From assembly GCF_030010625.1 (NCBI RefSeq), contig NZ_JASCXN010000006.1, positions 1 through 64,000 on the forward strand: DNA of 64,000 nt, read 5' to 3'. The stretch is from Streptomyces sp. CC208A. Its GTDB lineage: Bacteria > Actinomycetota > Actinomycetes > Streptomycetales > Streptomycetaceae. Each line of letters opens with the position of its first letter. Position 1 is the stretch's first letter. Below are positions 35,239-43,309 of this stretch, one piece after another. The notes beneath the pieces are model-generated. The model was not told the origin of the DNA. It did not search any database and was given only the letters and a program-made list of their open reading frames with translations. A program made the position numbers and the translations under genes.

Positions 35239-36141
35239 TCAGCCCTTGCGGGCGGTGTGGACGGTGTGGGCCGTCAGGTGGAAGAGGTCCGCGCGGTGGT
35301 GCAGGGACTGCTCGTCGGCCGGGTCGAGGAGCCGGTCGAGGGTCGCGCGGTCCTCGGCGCCGAGCCGGTCGCCGAAGTTCTCGCGGAGCCGCCCGAAGTG
35401 GGCGACGGCCAGCTCCCGGACCACCGGCGGGACGGGCGCCGGCACGTCCACGAGGAAGGTGCGGGTGCCGGCCGGGGTGAGGCCCGCGGAGCGGAACATG
35501 GCCCGCCAGTCGTCCGGTTCGCGGGTGGCGCCGGGCAGCTCGGACCGCATCCGGGCGAAGGACTCGGCGTGCTCGGCGTCGAAGCGGGCCTCCAGGCCCG
35601 GGCGGCCGATGCCGATGTCCCGGGGCAGGTGACGGGGGGTCAGCCCGCCTTCCACGAGGGCGACCAGGCCGCCGGGGCGCAGCAGCTTCGCGAACTCGGC
35701 GAGCGCGGCCCGCTGGTCGCCGATGTGGTGCAGCGAGTTGCCCGCCCACAGCAGGTCGGTCTCGCCCAAGGAGGCTGTCTCACCGGGGAGTTCGGCGCGC
35801 AGGGTGGAGACCCGCCCGCCGAGCCCCTGGGCCTCGGCGCGGGCGCGGGCCCGTTCCAGGAGCTCCGGGGAGCCGTCGACGGCGACGGCCTCGGCGTACG
35901 GGAACGCCTCGGCGAGCAGGGCGGTGACGACGCCGGGGCCGCTGCCGACGTCGAGGAGGCGGCGCACGCCGATCACCGGGACGAGGGTGCCGATCCAGGC
36001 GGCGGCCTCGCGGTAGGCGGCGCCGGCGACCTCGGCCTGCCGCTCCAGGAGCGGCGCGAGCCGGGCCCAGTCGGGCTCGGTGCCGTCGCCGTGGGCATGT
36101 CCGTGGTCGTGCGGGGCGTGGGGTTCGCGGTGCTGAGTCAT
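35239..36141 (-). CDS. Class I SAM-dependent methyltransferase with His-rich N-terminus
   Basis: This 300-residue methyltransferase has the SAM-binding motif L-L-D-V-G-S-G-P-G near residue 62, the acidic post-II residue in V-A-V-D-G-S, and L-R-P-G-G-L-V-A-L-V-E-G-G. The first 20 residues contain six histidines (H-x-H-D-H-G-H-A-H-G), possibly binding a metal. The acceptor substrate is unknown. A palindrome TTGCCG-TTA-CGGCAA lies about 45 nt before its start and is a candidate operator. Confidence 0.88.
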   Translation of the reverse strand: MTQHREPHAPHDHGHAHGDGTEPDWARLAPLLERQAEVAGAAYREAAAWIGTLVPVIGVRRLLDVGSGPGVVTALLAEAFPYAEAVAVDGSPELLERARARAEAQGLGGRVSTLRAELPGETASLGETDLLWAGNSLHHIGDQRAALAEFAKLLRPGGLVALVEGGLTPRHLPRDIGIGRPGLEARFDAEHAESFARMRSELPGATREPDDWRAMFRSAGLTPAGTRTFLVDVPAPVPPVVRELAVAHFGRLRENFGDRLGAEDRATLDRLLDPADEQSLHHRADLFHLTAHTVHTARKG

Positions 36142-36183
36142 GGGATCAGCCTGCTCCGCACCTCGCCGAAAACGCGAGAGAAC

Positions 36184-36198
36184 TTGCCGTTACGGCAA
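36184..36198 (-). promoter_or_regulatory. TTGCCGTTACGGCAA palindrome
   Basis: Perfect 6-bp arms around a TTA centre, 43-57 nt upstream of the methyltransferase ATG. Position fits an operator near the -35 region. Confidence 0.4.
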
Positions 36199-36206
36199 AC
36201 GTGTCG

Positions 36207-37139
36207 TCAGTCTCCGGAGCGGTGGTCGCGGGGGCTGAGGCCCCGTACCCGCTTGAAGGCGGCGCTGAGCGCGAAGGCGCTGCCGTAGCCGACCCGGCGG
36301 GCGACGGACTCCAGGGTGGCGTCGTCCTCCCGCAGCAGGTCGGCGGCGAGGGCGAGCCGCCAGCCGGTCAGGTACGTCATCGGGGGCTCGCCCACCAGCT
36401 CGGTGAAGCGGCGGGCCAGCGCGGCCCGGGACACCCCGGTCTTCGCGGCGAGCGAGGCGACGGTCCAGGGGTGGGCGGGGTCGTTCTGGAGGAGGCGCAG
36501 GGCGCGGCCGACGACCGGGTCGCCCATCGCCCGGTACCAGGCGGGCGCCTCGGCCCCGGGGCGGGCGAACCAGGCGCGGACGGCGGCGATGAGGAGCAGG
36601 TCGAGGATCCGGTCGAGGACCACGCTCTGGCCCGGTTCGTCGCGGGCGATCTCCTCGTCGAGGTAGGGCATCAGCGGGCAGCGCCACAGCTCGGCCGGGA
36701 GGTGCAGCAGGGACGGCAGGGCGTCCAGGAGCCGCCGCCCGACCTCGCCGTCCATCAGGTAGGTGCCGACGAGCACGGTCGTGCCGCCGTCGAGGGCGTT
36801 GCCCCAGGTCCGCAGGCCGAGGTGCAGGGCCTCGGCGAGCGGCTCGCCGGAGAGGGTGGCGCACTCCCCGCCGGGGCCGATGCGGGCGTTCGGCGGCCGG
36901 TCGGCGGTGTCGGCGACGGTGTACGGCTCCGGGCCGCGCGCGATCGCGATGTCCCCGGGCCGCAGGAGCACCGGCTCGCCCGAGGAGGGCACGATCCACG
37001 CCTCGCCCTCGGTGACACACATCAGGCAGAGCGGCGCGCGGTCCTCGATCCGCACCGACCACGGCGGCTCCATCACCATCCGCAGCAGGAAGGCGCCCCT
37101 GGCGCGGGGCCCGTCGAGGAGTCCGGCGAGTGCGTCCAT
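36207..37139 (-). CDS. AraC-family regulator with cupin_6 domain
   Basis: This 310-residue regulator has an N-terminal cupin-type effector domain (about residues 1-180; R-A-P-L-C-L-M-C-V-T-E-G-E-A and L-L-R-P-G-D-I-A-I-A-R-G) and a C-terminal AraC double helix-turn-helix (about 200-305; W-T-V-A-S-L-A-A-K-T-G-V-S-R-A-A-L-A-R-R-F and V-G-Y-G-S-A-F-A-L-S-A-A-F-K-R). ATG at 37139 lies 8 nt from a TAGGCT -10-like box, suggesting a leaderless message. It is divergent from an NmrA-like gene, a pairing common for this subgroup, and so probably controls it. Confidence 0.92.
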   Translation of the reverse strand: MDALAGLLDGPRARGAFLLRMVMEPPWSVRIEDRAPLCLMCVTEGEAWIVPSSGEPVLLRPGDIAIARGPEPYTVADTADRPPNARIGPGGECATLSGEPLAEALHLGLRTWGNALDGGTTVLVGTYLMDGEVGRRLLDALPSLLHLPAELWRCPLMPYLDEEIARDEPGQSVVLDRILDLLLIAAVRAWFARPGAEAPAWYRAMGDPVVGRALRLLQNDPAHPWTVASLAAKTGVSRAALARRFTELVGEPPMTYLTGWRLALAADLLREDDATLESVARRVGYGSAFALSAAFKRVRGLSPRDHRSGD

Positions 37140-37250
37140 ACCCCCGGAGCCTAGACGCACGCGTATGCGGACGAGTCCCTGGAGCATGGGCGCGGGGGCC
37201 GCCGGACGGAAGTCTGGATCCGTACCGAGGACAGGACGAGGGAGACGGTG

Positions 37251-38102
37251 ATGGAGACGGGAACGGTGCTGGTGACGGGCGCGACGGGCAAGACCGGGCG
37301 CCGGGTCGCGGAGCGGCTCGCGGAGCGCGGCGTGACGGTCCGGGCGGGTTCGCGGGCGGCGGCGGGCGCGGGCGCGGTGCGCTTCGACTGGGAGGACGAG
37401 GGGAGCTGGGCCCCGGCGCTGCGGGGCGCGGACGCGGCGTACGTGAACTACTACCCGGACCTGGCGGCGCCGGGTGCCGTGGCGGCGATGACCGCGTTCG
37501 GGGCCGCCGCCGCGGCGGCCGGGGTGCGGCGCCTCACGCTCCTGTCGGGGCGGGGCGAGCCGCAGGCGGTGGAGGCGGAGGAGGCCCTGCGGGTCGCCTC
37601 GGGGGCCGAACCGGCCGTCGTCCGGGCGGCGTTCTTCGCGCAGAACTTCACGGAGGGCCTGCTCGCGGAGGGGGTCGCGGCGGGCGAGCTGGTCTTCCCC
37701 GCCGGGTCGACCCCGGAGCCGTTCATCGACGCGGCGGACGTCGCGGACGTGGTGGTGGAGACGCTGCTCTCGGACGCCCACGCGGGGCTCGTCCACGAAC
37801 TGACGGGCCCCCGGGCGCTGACCTTCGCCGAGGCGGCGGCGGAGCTCTCCCGTGCCTCGGGGCGCCCGGTGACGTACACGCCGGTCTCCGGGGAGGAGTA
37901 CGCGGAGCTGCTGACGGGCTTCGGTATCCCCCGGCCGGACGCGGAGTGGGTCGCGGAGCTCTTCGCGAACCTGCTCGACGGCCACAACGCCGAGCCGACG
38001 GACGGCGTGAAGCGGGTCCTGGGCCGCGAACCGCGCTCCTTCTCCCGCTTCGCGGCGGAGGGGGCGGAAGGCTGGGCGACGCCCCCGCCGGGCTTCGCGT
38101 AG
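37251..38102 (+). CDS. NmrA-like NAD(P)-binding protein
   Basis: This 283-residue atypical short-chain dehydrogenase has the Rossmann motif V-T-G-A-T-G-K-T-G (residues about 9-17) but no clear Y-x-x-x-K catalytic pair, as in NmrA/NAD(P)H-binding proteins that serve as redox sensors or reductases. Later motifs include R-A-A-F-F-A-Q-N-F and F-I-D-A-A-D-V-A-D-V. ATG at 37251 follows GGGAG; a GTG three bases upstream is an alternative. The 3' part is overlapped in antisense by the extended methyltransferase frame on the other strand. Confidence 0.9.
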   Translation: METGTVLVTGATGKTGRRVAERLAERGVTVRAGSRAAAGAGAVRFDWEDEGSWAPALRGADAAYVNYYPDLAAPGAVAAMTAFGAAAAAAGVRRLTLLSGRGEPQAVEAEEALRVASGAEPAVVRAAFFAQNFTEGLLAEGVAAGELVFPAGSTPEPFIDAADVADVVVETLLSDAHAGLVHELTGPRALTFAEAAAELSRASGRPVTYTPVSGEEYAELLTGFGIPRPDAEWVAELFANLLDGHNAEPTDGVKRVLGREPRSFSRFAAEGAEGWATPPPGFA

Positions 38103-38830
38103 GCCGTGAGGCGGTACTCGGGGACGGGCCGGGGGCGGTCCTGGCCGGGGAGGGCCGCGAGGGCGGCGGCGAGGGTGTCGGTGGTGGCCCGGTCGCCCCG
38201 GAACCAGGAGGCGTAGTAGCCGGCGCGCAGCTTGCGTGCGGTGGACTCCGGGGTGGCGCCCTGGCCGTGGCCGGTGAAGGTGGTGGCGGCGGCCGGGGCG
38301 AGGCCGTGGGCGGCGGCGAGGGCGGCGACCCGGTCGGCGCGGTCGTGGGCGGCGGTGGGCGCCCGGTGGGGGCGCAGCAGGGCGTCGATGTCGCTGCCGA
38401 CGTCGTGAGCGGCGTCCTTGTCGACGGTGACGGCGAGGACGCCGCCGGGGCGCAGCACCCGGGCGGCCTCGGCGACGATCTCGCCGGTGAACGGCACCAG
38501 GTGGAGCAGCCACACCGCGCAGACGGCGTCGAGGCTCGCGTCGGGGAACGGCAGCCGGCGGGCGTCGGCGCGGACGGTCCGGCCGGGGAGCCTCCGGGCG
38601 GCGGTGCGCAGCATGGCGTGGGCGGCGTCGGCGCCGAGGACGCGCAGCCCGGGCCGGGTGATCCGCTCGGTGACGAGGCCGGTGCCGCAGGCGAGGTCGA
38701 GGAGGGTACGGGTGCCGGGCTGCAGGAGCCGCAGCACGGCGGCGGCCGCCGCCTCGGCCCTGGGCACACCGCCACGCGTCTCGTCGTAGTGGGCCGCCTC
38801 GGTCTCGTAGTCGAGCAGGGTGTCCGCCAT
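37451..38830 (-). CDS. Class I methyltransferase with long antisense-encoded tail
   Basis: The first about 240 residues are a complete SAM-dependent methyltransferase: H-Y-D-E-T-R-G near 14, L-L-D-L-A-C-G-T-G-L-V-T-E-R near 43, A-D-A-R-R-L-P-F near 88, L-R-P-G-G-V-L-A-V-T near 126, and Y-R-L-T-A-Y-A-K near 238 where the family normally stops. No stop codon follows. The frame runs another about 215 residues, wholly opposite the NmrA-like gene, to 37451. The tail is Ser/Arg/Pro-rich and resembles no domain. The native stop seems to have been lost where the two convergent genes meet. Confidence 0.75.
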   Translation of the reverse strand: MADTLLDYETEAAHYDETRGGVPRAEAAAAAVLRLLQPGTRTLLDLACGTGLVTERITRPGLRVLGADAAHAMLRTAARRLPGRTVRADARRLPFPDASLDAVCAVWLLHLVPFTGEIVAEAARVLRPGGVLAVTVDKDAAHDVGSDIDALLRPHRAPTAAHDRADRVAALAAAHGLAPAAATTFTGHGQGATPESTARKLRAGYYASWFRGDRATTDTLAAALAALPGQDRPRPVPEYRLTAYAKPGGGVAQPSAPSAAKREKERGSRPRTRFTPSVGSALWPSSRFAKSSATHSASGRGIPKPVSSSAYSSPETGVYVTGRPEARESSAAASAKVSARGPVSSWTSPAWASESSVSTTTSATSAASMNGSGVDPAGKTSSPAATPSASRPSVKFCAKNAARTTAGSAPEATRRASSASTACGSPRPDRSVRRRTPAAAAAAPNAVIAATAPGAARSG

Positions 38831-38868
38831 GACGGGGATCGTACGCGGCGGCCCGGGGTGACGGGGGG

Positions 38869-39174
38869 TCAGCGGGCGCCGTGGCCGGGGGCGATCCGCT
38901 CGACGCGCTCGGCCAGGGCGAAGTCCTTCTCGGTGAGGGCGCCCCCTGCGGAGTGGGTGTGGACGGAGAGGGCGACCGAGTCGTAGCCGAGCGTCAGATC
39001 GGAGTGGTGGTTCAACTCCTGCTGGATCTGGGCGACATGCACGACGAGGGCGGTCGCGGCGAAGTGGTCGGCGAGCCGGTAGGAGCGGACCAGGCGCGCG
39101 TCCTCGACGGACCAGCCGGGGAGCTCCCGCAGCCGGTCCTCGATCTCCTTCTGCGACAGCGGCTCTGTGGGCAC
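38869..39174 (-). CDS. Pterin-4a-carbinolamine dehydratase
   Basis: This 101-residue enzyme dehydrates 4a-hydroxytetrahydrobiopterin to regenerate the pterin cofactor of aromatic amino acid hydroxylases. The signature N-H-H-S-D-L-T-L-G-Y-D-S-V followed by T-H-S-A-G-G-A-L-T-E-K-D is complete. GTG at 39174 follows GGAGG. No hydroxylase gene is nearby, so a moonlighting or housekeeping role is possible. Confidence 0.93.
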   Translation of the reverse strand: MPTEPLSQKEIEDRLRELPGWSVEDARLVRSYRLADHFAATALVVHVAQIQQELNHHSDLTLGYDSVALSVHTHSAGGALTEKDFALAERVERIAPGHGAR

Positions 39175-39276
39175 GGTGGGCTCCCTCCGGTCGGTGGTGC
39201 GCGGGGTGGGGTGGGTGGTGCGGGCGTCGGTCCCCGGGAACGTACCCGGGTCACCCCTCTGGGATACCGTCTGCGC

Positions 39277-40092
39277 ATGACAACAGTCGTGAGCGACACG
39301 GGTGTGGGGCCGCTGCTGCGCGGCTGGCGCGAGCGGCGGCGGCTCAGTCAGCTGGAGCTCGCGCTGCGCGCCGACTCCTCGGCGCGGCACATCTCCTTCG
39401 TGGAGACGGGCCGGTCGCGGCCGAGCGAGGAGATGGTCCTGAGGCTCGCCGAGCACCTGGAGGTGCCGGTGCGGGAGCGCAACGCGCTGCTCCTCGCGGC
39501 GGGTTACGCGCCCCGGTACGCGGAGTCGCCGCTCGACGCGCCGGAGCTGGAGACGCTGCGGGAGGGCATCGGCCGGCTGCTCCAGGGGTACGAGCCGTAC
39601 CCGGCGCTCGTGGTGGACGGCTCGTACACGGTGGTGGCGGCCAACGGGGCGATCGGGATGCTGCTCGGCGGACTGCCGGACCACCTGCTGGCGCCGCCGA
39701 TGAACGCGATGCGGATCACCCTGCACCCGGAGGGCCTGGCGCCCCGGATCCGGAACCTCCGGGAGTGGCGGGGGCACCTGCTGGCCCAGATGGAGCGTCA
39801 GATCGCCTTCGCCCGCTCGGACGCGCTGCGCGCGCTGTACGAGGAGGTGTCGGCGTATCCGCTGCCGGAGTCTCCGAGGTCGTCGGAGTCGTCGGAGGAA
39901 GAAGCGGCCGAGCCGTACCCGTACTTCGCGCTGCCGCTGCGGATCGAGCACGACGGGCGGGTGCTGTCCTTCGTGTCGTCGATCTCGACCTTCAACACGC
40001 CGATGGACGTGACCGTCGCCGAGCTGGCCATCGAGACGCTGCTCCCGGCCGACCCGGCGACGGTGGAGTACCTGCGGTCCCTCAGCGGGTAG
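39277..40092 (+). CDS. Xre regulator with MmyB-like ligand-binding domain
   Basis: This 271-residue regulator has an N-terminal helix-turn-helix (about residues 12-70; R-R-R-L-S-Q-L-E-L-A and R-H-I-S-F-V-E-T-G-R-S-R-P-S) and an MmyB-type PAS-like domain (about 95-265; Y-P-A-L-V-V-D-G-S-Y-T-V-V-A-A-N). MmyB, which controls methylenomycin synthesis in Streptomyces, has the same layout. A GATACC box 8-9 nt before the ATG suggests a leaderless message. The gene overlaps the stop of the convergent membrane protein gene by 11 nt. Confidence 0.92.
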   Translation: MTTVVSDTGVGPLLRGWRERRRLSQLELALRADSSARHISFVETGRSRPSEEMVLRLAEHLEVPVRERNALLLAAGYAPRYAESPLDAPELETLREGIGRLLQGYEPYPALVVDGSYTVVAANGAIGMLLGGLPDHLLAPPMNAMRITLHPEGLAPRIRNLREWRGHLLAQMERQIAFARSDALRALYEEVSAYPLPESPRSSESSEEEAAEPYPYFALPLRIEHDGRVLSFVSSISTFNTPMDVTVAELAIETLLPADPATVEYLRSLSG

Positions 40093-40498
40093 CGGCCCGC
40101 AGGGCGGTCCACTGGAGGACGGCGAAACCGGCGACGGTCGCGGCCTGCGCGGGGATCCACAGCAGTCCGGCGGTGGTCGGCTCCAGCCAGGCGACGAGGG
40201 CGACGACGCTGAGGGCGGTCCACAGGAGGTTGACGTCGACGACCAGCTTCACGCCCGTGGCCGGAGGCTGCGGCCGGCTCGCCAGCAGGCCGACGCCGAC
40301 GGCGTAGACGGTGAGGAACAGGCCGAGTTCGAGCAGGAGGCCGGAGTCGACGCCCAGGAACTCGCCGAGCGGGCCGGAAGCGGCGGCGTAGGCGAGGCCG
40401 TTGGCCCCGGTGACGACGGCGTCGAGGGCGAGGAACCGGCGGACCATGGACTGCGGCTGGGCGGTGCGGGCGAGACCGGCGAGCAGGGCCTGGGACAT
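40082..40498 (-). CDS. Small four-helix membrane protein
   Basis: This 138-residue integral membrane protein has about four hydrophobic segments (near residues 20-50, 52-72, 85-105 and 110-132) with short loops, and no recognised active site. Its 3' end overlaps that of the convergent Xre gene. The family resembles small uncharacterised membrane proteins often paired with regulators or dehydrogenases in Streptomyces; I cannot name it. Confidence 0.82.
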   Translation of the reverse strand: MSQALLAGLARTAQPQSMVRRFLALDAVVTGANGLAYAAASGPLGEFLGVDSGLLLELGLFLTVYAVGVGLLASRPQPPATGVKLVVDVNLLWTALSVVALVAWLEPTTAGLLWIPAQAATVAGFAVLQWTALRAATR

Positions 40499-40649
40499 GG
40501 CGGATCACCCTCCAGAGGGGGTCGTGCGTACGGTTTGCCCGGCGCCCGGGCGGAGTACGCCGCCCGGGTTCCGGTGCTTCAGAGCTTGCCGCCGGGGGCC
40601 GGTGCGGGTCGATTACCTCGGAGGTCATGCGGGGGTCATGCCGGGGACC

Positions 40650-42500
40650 TCAGTAAGGGGCCTTGCGGTGGGCGAGGTGAGCGCGCAGCCGGGCCGTGTC
40701 GGCGTCGGTCCAGTCCGGGGGCGGGGCGACGGCGGCCCAGCCGTCGACGGCTCCGGCGCCGTAGCGGTGGCCGTGCGGGGCGTCGACGCCGTACGAGACC
40801 GCCATGTCGACCGAGGTCTGCCAGAAGGTGACGAAGGGGAACCAGCGGATCTCGGGGGTGATGTCCGGGCCGAGCGGCCGGGAGAGCCAGGCGGGCCGGT
40901 GGAGCAGCAGCTCGGGCGACCACCAGACGACGGGGTCGGAGGCGTTCTGGAGGCAGACCACGCGGGGGTGTTCCCAGGCGGCGGCCGGGCGGGCGAGGTC
41001 GGCCGCCGGGAACTGGGCGAAGCGGACGTGGCGGCCGTCCTCGTACGCGGGGCGCCAGACGGGGCTGCCGGCGTCGCGGTCGCGGCGGAGTCCGCGGGAG
41101 ACCGGCGAGAAGTCCGGCGGGCCGACGAGGAGCGCGCCGTCGGTCTCGGCGAGGAGGCGTTCCACGCTGCCGAAGGAGGCCTCGACGGCGTAGGCGCCGA
41201 GGCTCTCGCCGGTGACGACGAGCTTCGGCCGGCGGTCGGCGGGCAGGGCGGCGAGGCGGGCCCGGACGGCGTCGAGGAGGGCGCGGGTGGCCTGTCCGGC
41301 CTTCTCCTTGTCGACGAGGAAGGAGACCCAGCTCGGCAGGTACGAGTACTGGACGGCGACGATCGCGGTGTCGCCCCGGTGCATGTGCTCCAGGGCCTCG
41401 GCGACGTTCGGGTCGACCCAGCCGGTGCCGGTGGTGCCGGCGACGGCGAGCACGGCCCGGTCGAAGGCGCCGGTGCGGTCGAGTTCGCGGACGGCGAGTT
41501 CGGCCTGGGCGGCGAAGGGGCGGTCGGTGGCGAAGGCGACGGGCGGGGTGGAGGGCACGTAGACGCGGACCGGGTCCCGTGAGGGGCGGCCGCTCCAGGC
41601 GGTGAGCGCGGCCCGGGTGGGGGTGGAGCCGGTGAAGTTGCGGCCCTCGTAGCCGAGGGAGTCCCAGCCGAGGAGGGAGCCCGGGCCGCCGGAGACGTAG
41701 CGGGAGAGGGGGCGTTCGACGCCCGCCTTGGTGCCGCCGTTGGTGGCGGCGGCGATGCGGTCGGCGACGTCGACGATCCCCCGGTCGTAGACGATGTCGC
41801 GGACGCCGACGAGGACGGCGAGGGCGGTGAGCAGCGCGCCGGTGGCGTAGGCGACGGGCCGGGGGAGGAGCCGGCCGAGCAGCCGTATCAGGGTGACGGC
41901 GCCGAGCCGGACGAGCCGGGCCAGGAGCAGGGCGAGGGCCAGGAGCACGAGGGCGATCAGGGCGATCATCGGCGTGTGCCAGGTCAGCGAGGGCGGCAGG
42001 TCCTGGAGGACCCGCAGCCGGCGCTGCATCCGGGCGGACTCGGAGATGAGCCAGACGCTCGCGACCGGGGCGAGCAGCCAGTACGCCTGCCAGCAGCGGG
42101 TGCGGAACCACTCGCCGGGCGGCCGGGGGGCGACGGCCCGGCAGAGCCAGGCGAGGGTGGAGCCGAGGGCGTAGCCGATGGCGGCGGTGATCCCGCCGAC
42201 GATGCCCTGGAGGTACCAGGGGCGGGGCACCAGGGAGGGGCTGAGGCTCGCCCAGAAGAAGACGGTGGCGAGGCAGAGCGCGGTGAGGTCGGGCCAGCGC
42301 CGGACCCGGTACGCGGGGCTGCGCCGGTCCCGGTAGGGCCGCCGCGCGAAGCCGCGGAGCCGGCCGGCGGCCCACTGGAACCGGACGAGGGCGGCGGAGG
42401 GGCGAGGGGTCGGGAGCCCGGGTTCGGGGCCGGGCGTACGGGGGACGGTGGCGGGTCCCGGGGACCGATCGGGGCGGGGGGTCCGGTCGGTCGAGGTCAT
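40650..42500 (-). CDS. Membrane-anchored alpha/beta-hydrolase family protein
   Basis: This 616-residue protein has an N-terminal block of about four to five membrane helices (residues about 70-255) and a C-terminal alpha/beta-hydrolase domain (about 310-600), matching the actinobacterial PF15420/PF10081 two-domain family. The nucleophile is in V-V-T-G-E-S-L-G-A-Y near residue 426; late Asp and His are plausible in N-A-S-D-P-V and D-A-P-H-G-H. The active site probably faces outside. The substrate is unknown; related proteins are thought to act on lipids. ATG at 42500 was chosen. A much longer open frame upstream is antisense to other genes. Confidence 0.88.
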   Translation of the reverse strand: MTSTDRTPRPDRSPGPATVPRTPGPEPGLPTPRPSAALVRFQWAAGRLRGFARRPYRDRRSPAYRVRRWPDLTALCLATVFFWASLSPSLVPRPWYLQGIVGGITAAIGYALGSTLAWLCRAVAPRPPGEWFRTRCWQAYWLLAPVASVWLISESARMQRRLRVLQDLPPSLTWHTPMIALIALVLLALALLLARLVRLGAVTLIRLLGRLLPRPVAYATGALLTALAVLVGVRDIVYDRGIVDVADRIAAATNGGTKAGVERPLSRYVSGGPGSLLGWDSLGYEGRNFTGSTPTRAALTAWSGRPSRDPVRVYVPSTPPVAFATDRPFAAQAELAVRELDRTGAFDRAVLAVAGTTGTGWVDPNVAEALEHMHRGDTAIVAVQYSYLPSWVSFLVDKEKAGQATRALLDAVRARLAALPADRRPKLVVTGESLGAYAVEASFGSVERLLAETDGALLVGPPDFSPVSRGLRRDRDAGSPVWRPAYEDGRHVRFAQFPAADLARPAAAWEHPRVVCLQNASDPVVWWSPELLLHRPAWLSRPLGPDITPEIRWFPFVTFWQTSVDMAVSYGVDAPHGHRYGAGAVDGWAAVAPPPDWTDADTARLRAHLAHRKAPY

Positions 42501-42607
42501 CCGGTCAGCCTCGTACGCGGCCGGAGGCGGGCGCAATCGGATTCTCCGGCGACCGGAGGGATCCGGCCGCCCGGCGCGGTGGCCGGGCGGCCGGATCCCC
42601 GGGCGGC

Positions 42608-42790
42608 TCAGCGGACCGGGGGCTCGCGGTGCGAGGGTTCGCGGTGCGGGCGGGTGGCGGCCGGGGTGCGGTCCGGGGCCGGCCGCGCGGGCTTCGGGGC
42701 CGGGGCGGGCGGGGTGTCGGCGGTGCGGCGGGCGCGGGCGGCCTCGGCGCGCAGCAGGGCCTGGAGGACGGCGTAGGGGTCTGCGGGCAT
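42608..42790 (-). CDS. Small Pro/Arg-rich hypothetical protein
   Basis: This 60-residue protein starts with ATG at 42790 after a GAGGAG site. The N-terminal 25 residues (P-Y-A-V-L-Q-A-L-L-R-A-E-A-A-R-A) look like an amphipathic helix; the rest is Pro/Arg-rich and disordered. No family recognised. The good ribosome-binding site is the main support. Confidence 0.55.
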   Translation of the reverse strand: MPADPYAVLQALLRAEAARARRTADTPPAPAPKPARPAPDRTPAATRPHREPSHREPPVR

Positions 42791-42850
42791 GACGGTGCTC
42801 CTCGTGGGTGCGGAGGTGGGTGGTTGAGGGCTGCTGGGGGCGAGGGCCTG

Positions 42851-43243
42851 TCAGCAGCGCATCACCACCTGCCGGTGCGGGGCGGGGAGCGGAGCGGGTA
42901 CGGGGGCGGCGGCGCCGAACGGCGGGGGGCGGCGGTCCCGGCGGGGGCGCGGGGGTGCCGGAACGGGGCGGACGCGGGTCCGGTGGTGCCGGGTGCGGCC
43001 GGGGAGGCCCGCCCCCGCGGGGGCGGGCTCGTACGTCTCGCCGGTGGGGTCCGGGGCGGCGGGCGCGCCGGCCGGCCGGGGTTCGGCGGCAGGGAAGGCG
43101 CTCGCCGCACCGGTGCCGGCGAGGGCGGCGAGGACGAGCAGCAGGACGAGGAGGAGCCGCCGGAGGCGTGCCGGTGCCCCCGCCGGGGCGGCGGGGGCAC
43201 GGTGCGGCCGGAGGGGAAGGTCCGGCCGTGATGCGGGGCTCAC
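42851..43243 (-). CDS. Hypothetical exported or membrane-tethered protein
   Basis: This 130-residue protein has a single hydrophobic segment (residues about 30-49, R-R-L-L-L-V-L-L-L-V-L-A-A-L) after a basic stretch, acting as signal or anchor, followed by a Pro/Arg-rich low-complexity tail ending in V-V-M-R-C. No domain is recognised. It shares orientation with the small gene to its left. Confidence 0.6.
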   Translation of the reverse strand: MSPASRPDLPLRPHRAPAAPAGAPARLRRLLLVLLLVLAALAGTGAASAFPAAEPRPAGAPAAPDPTGETYEPAPAGAGLPGRTRHHRTRVRPVPAPPRPRRDRRPPPFGAAAPVPAPLPAPHRQVVMRC

Positions 43244-43309
43244 GGTGATCCGTACTGCCCCGCCGGGCCGGGAGGTGCTCCGTTCGGCCGGGAGATCCGC
43301 TCTCCTGGA

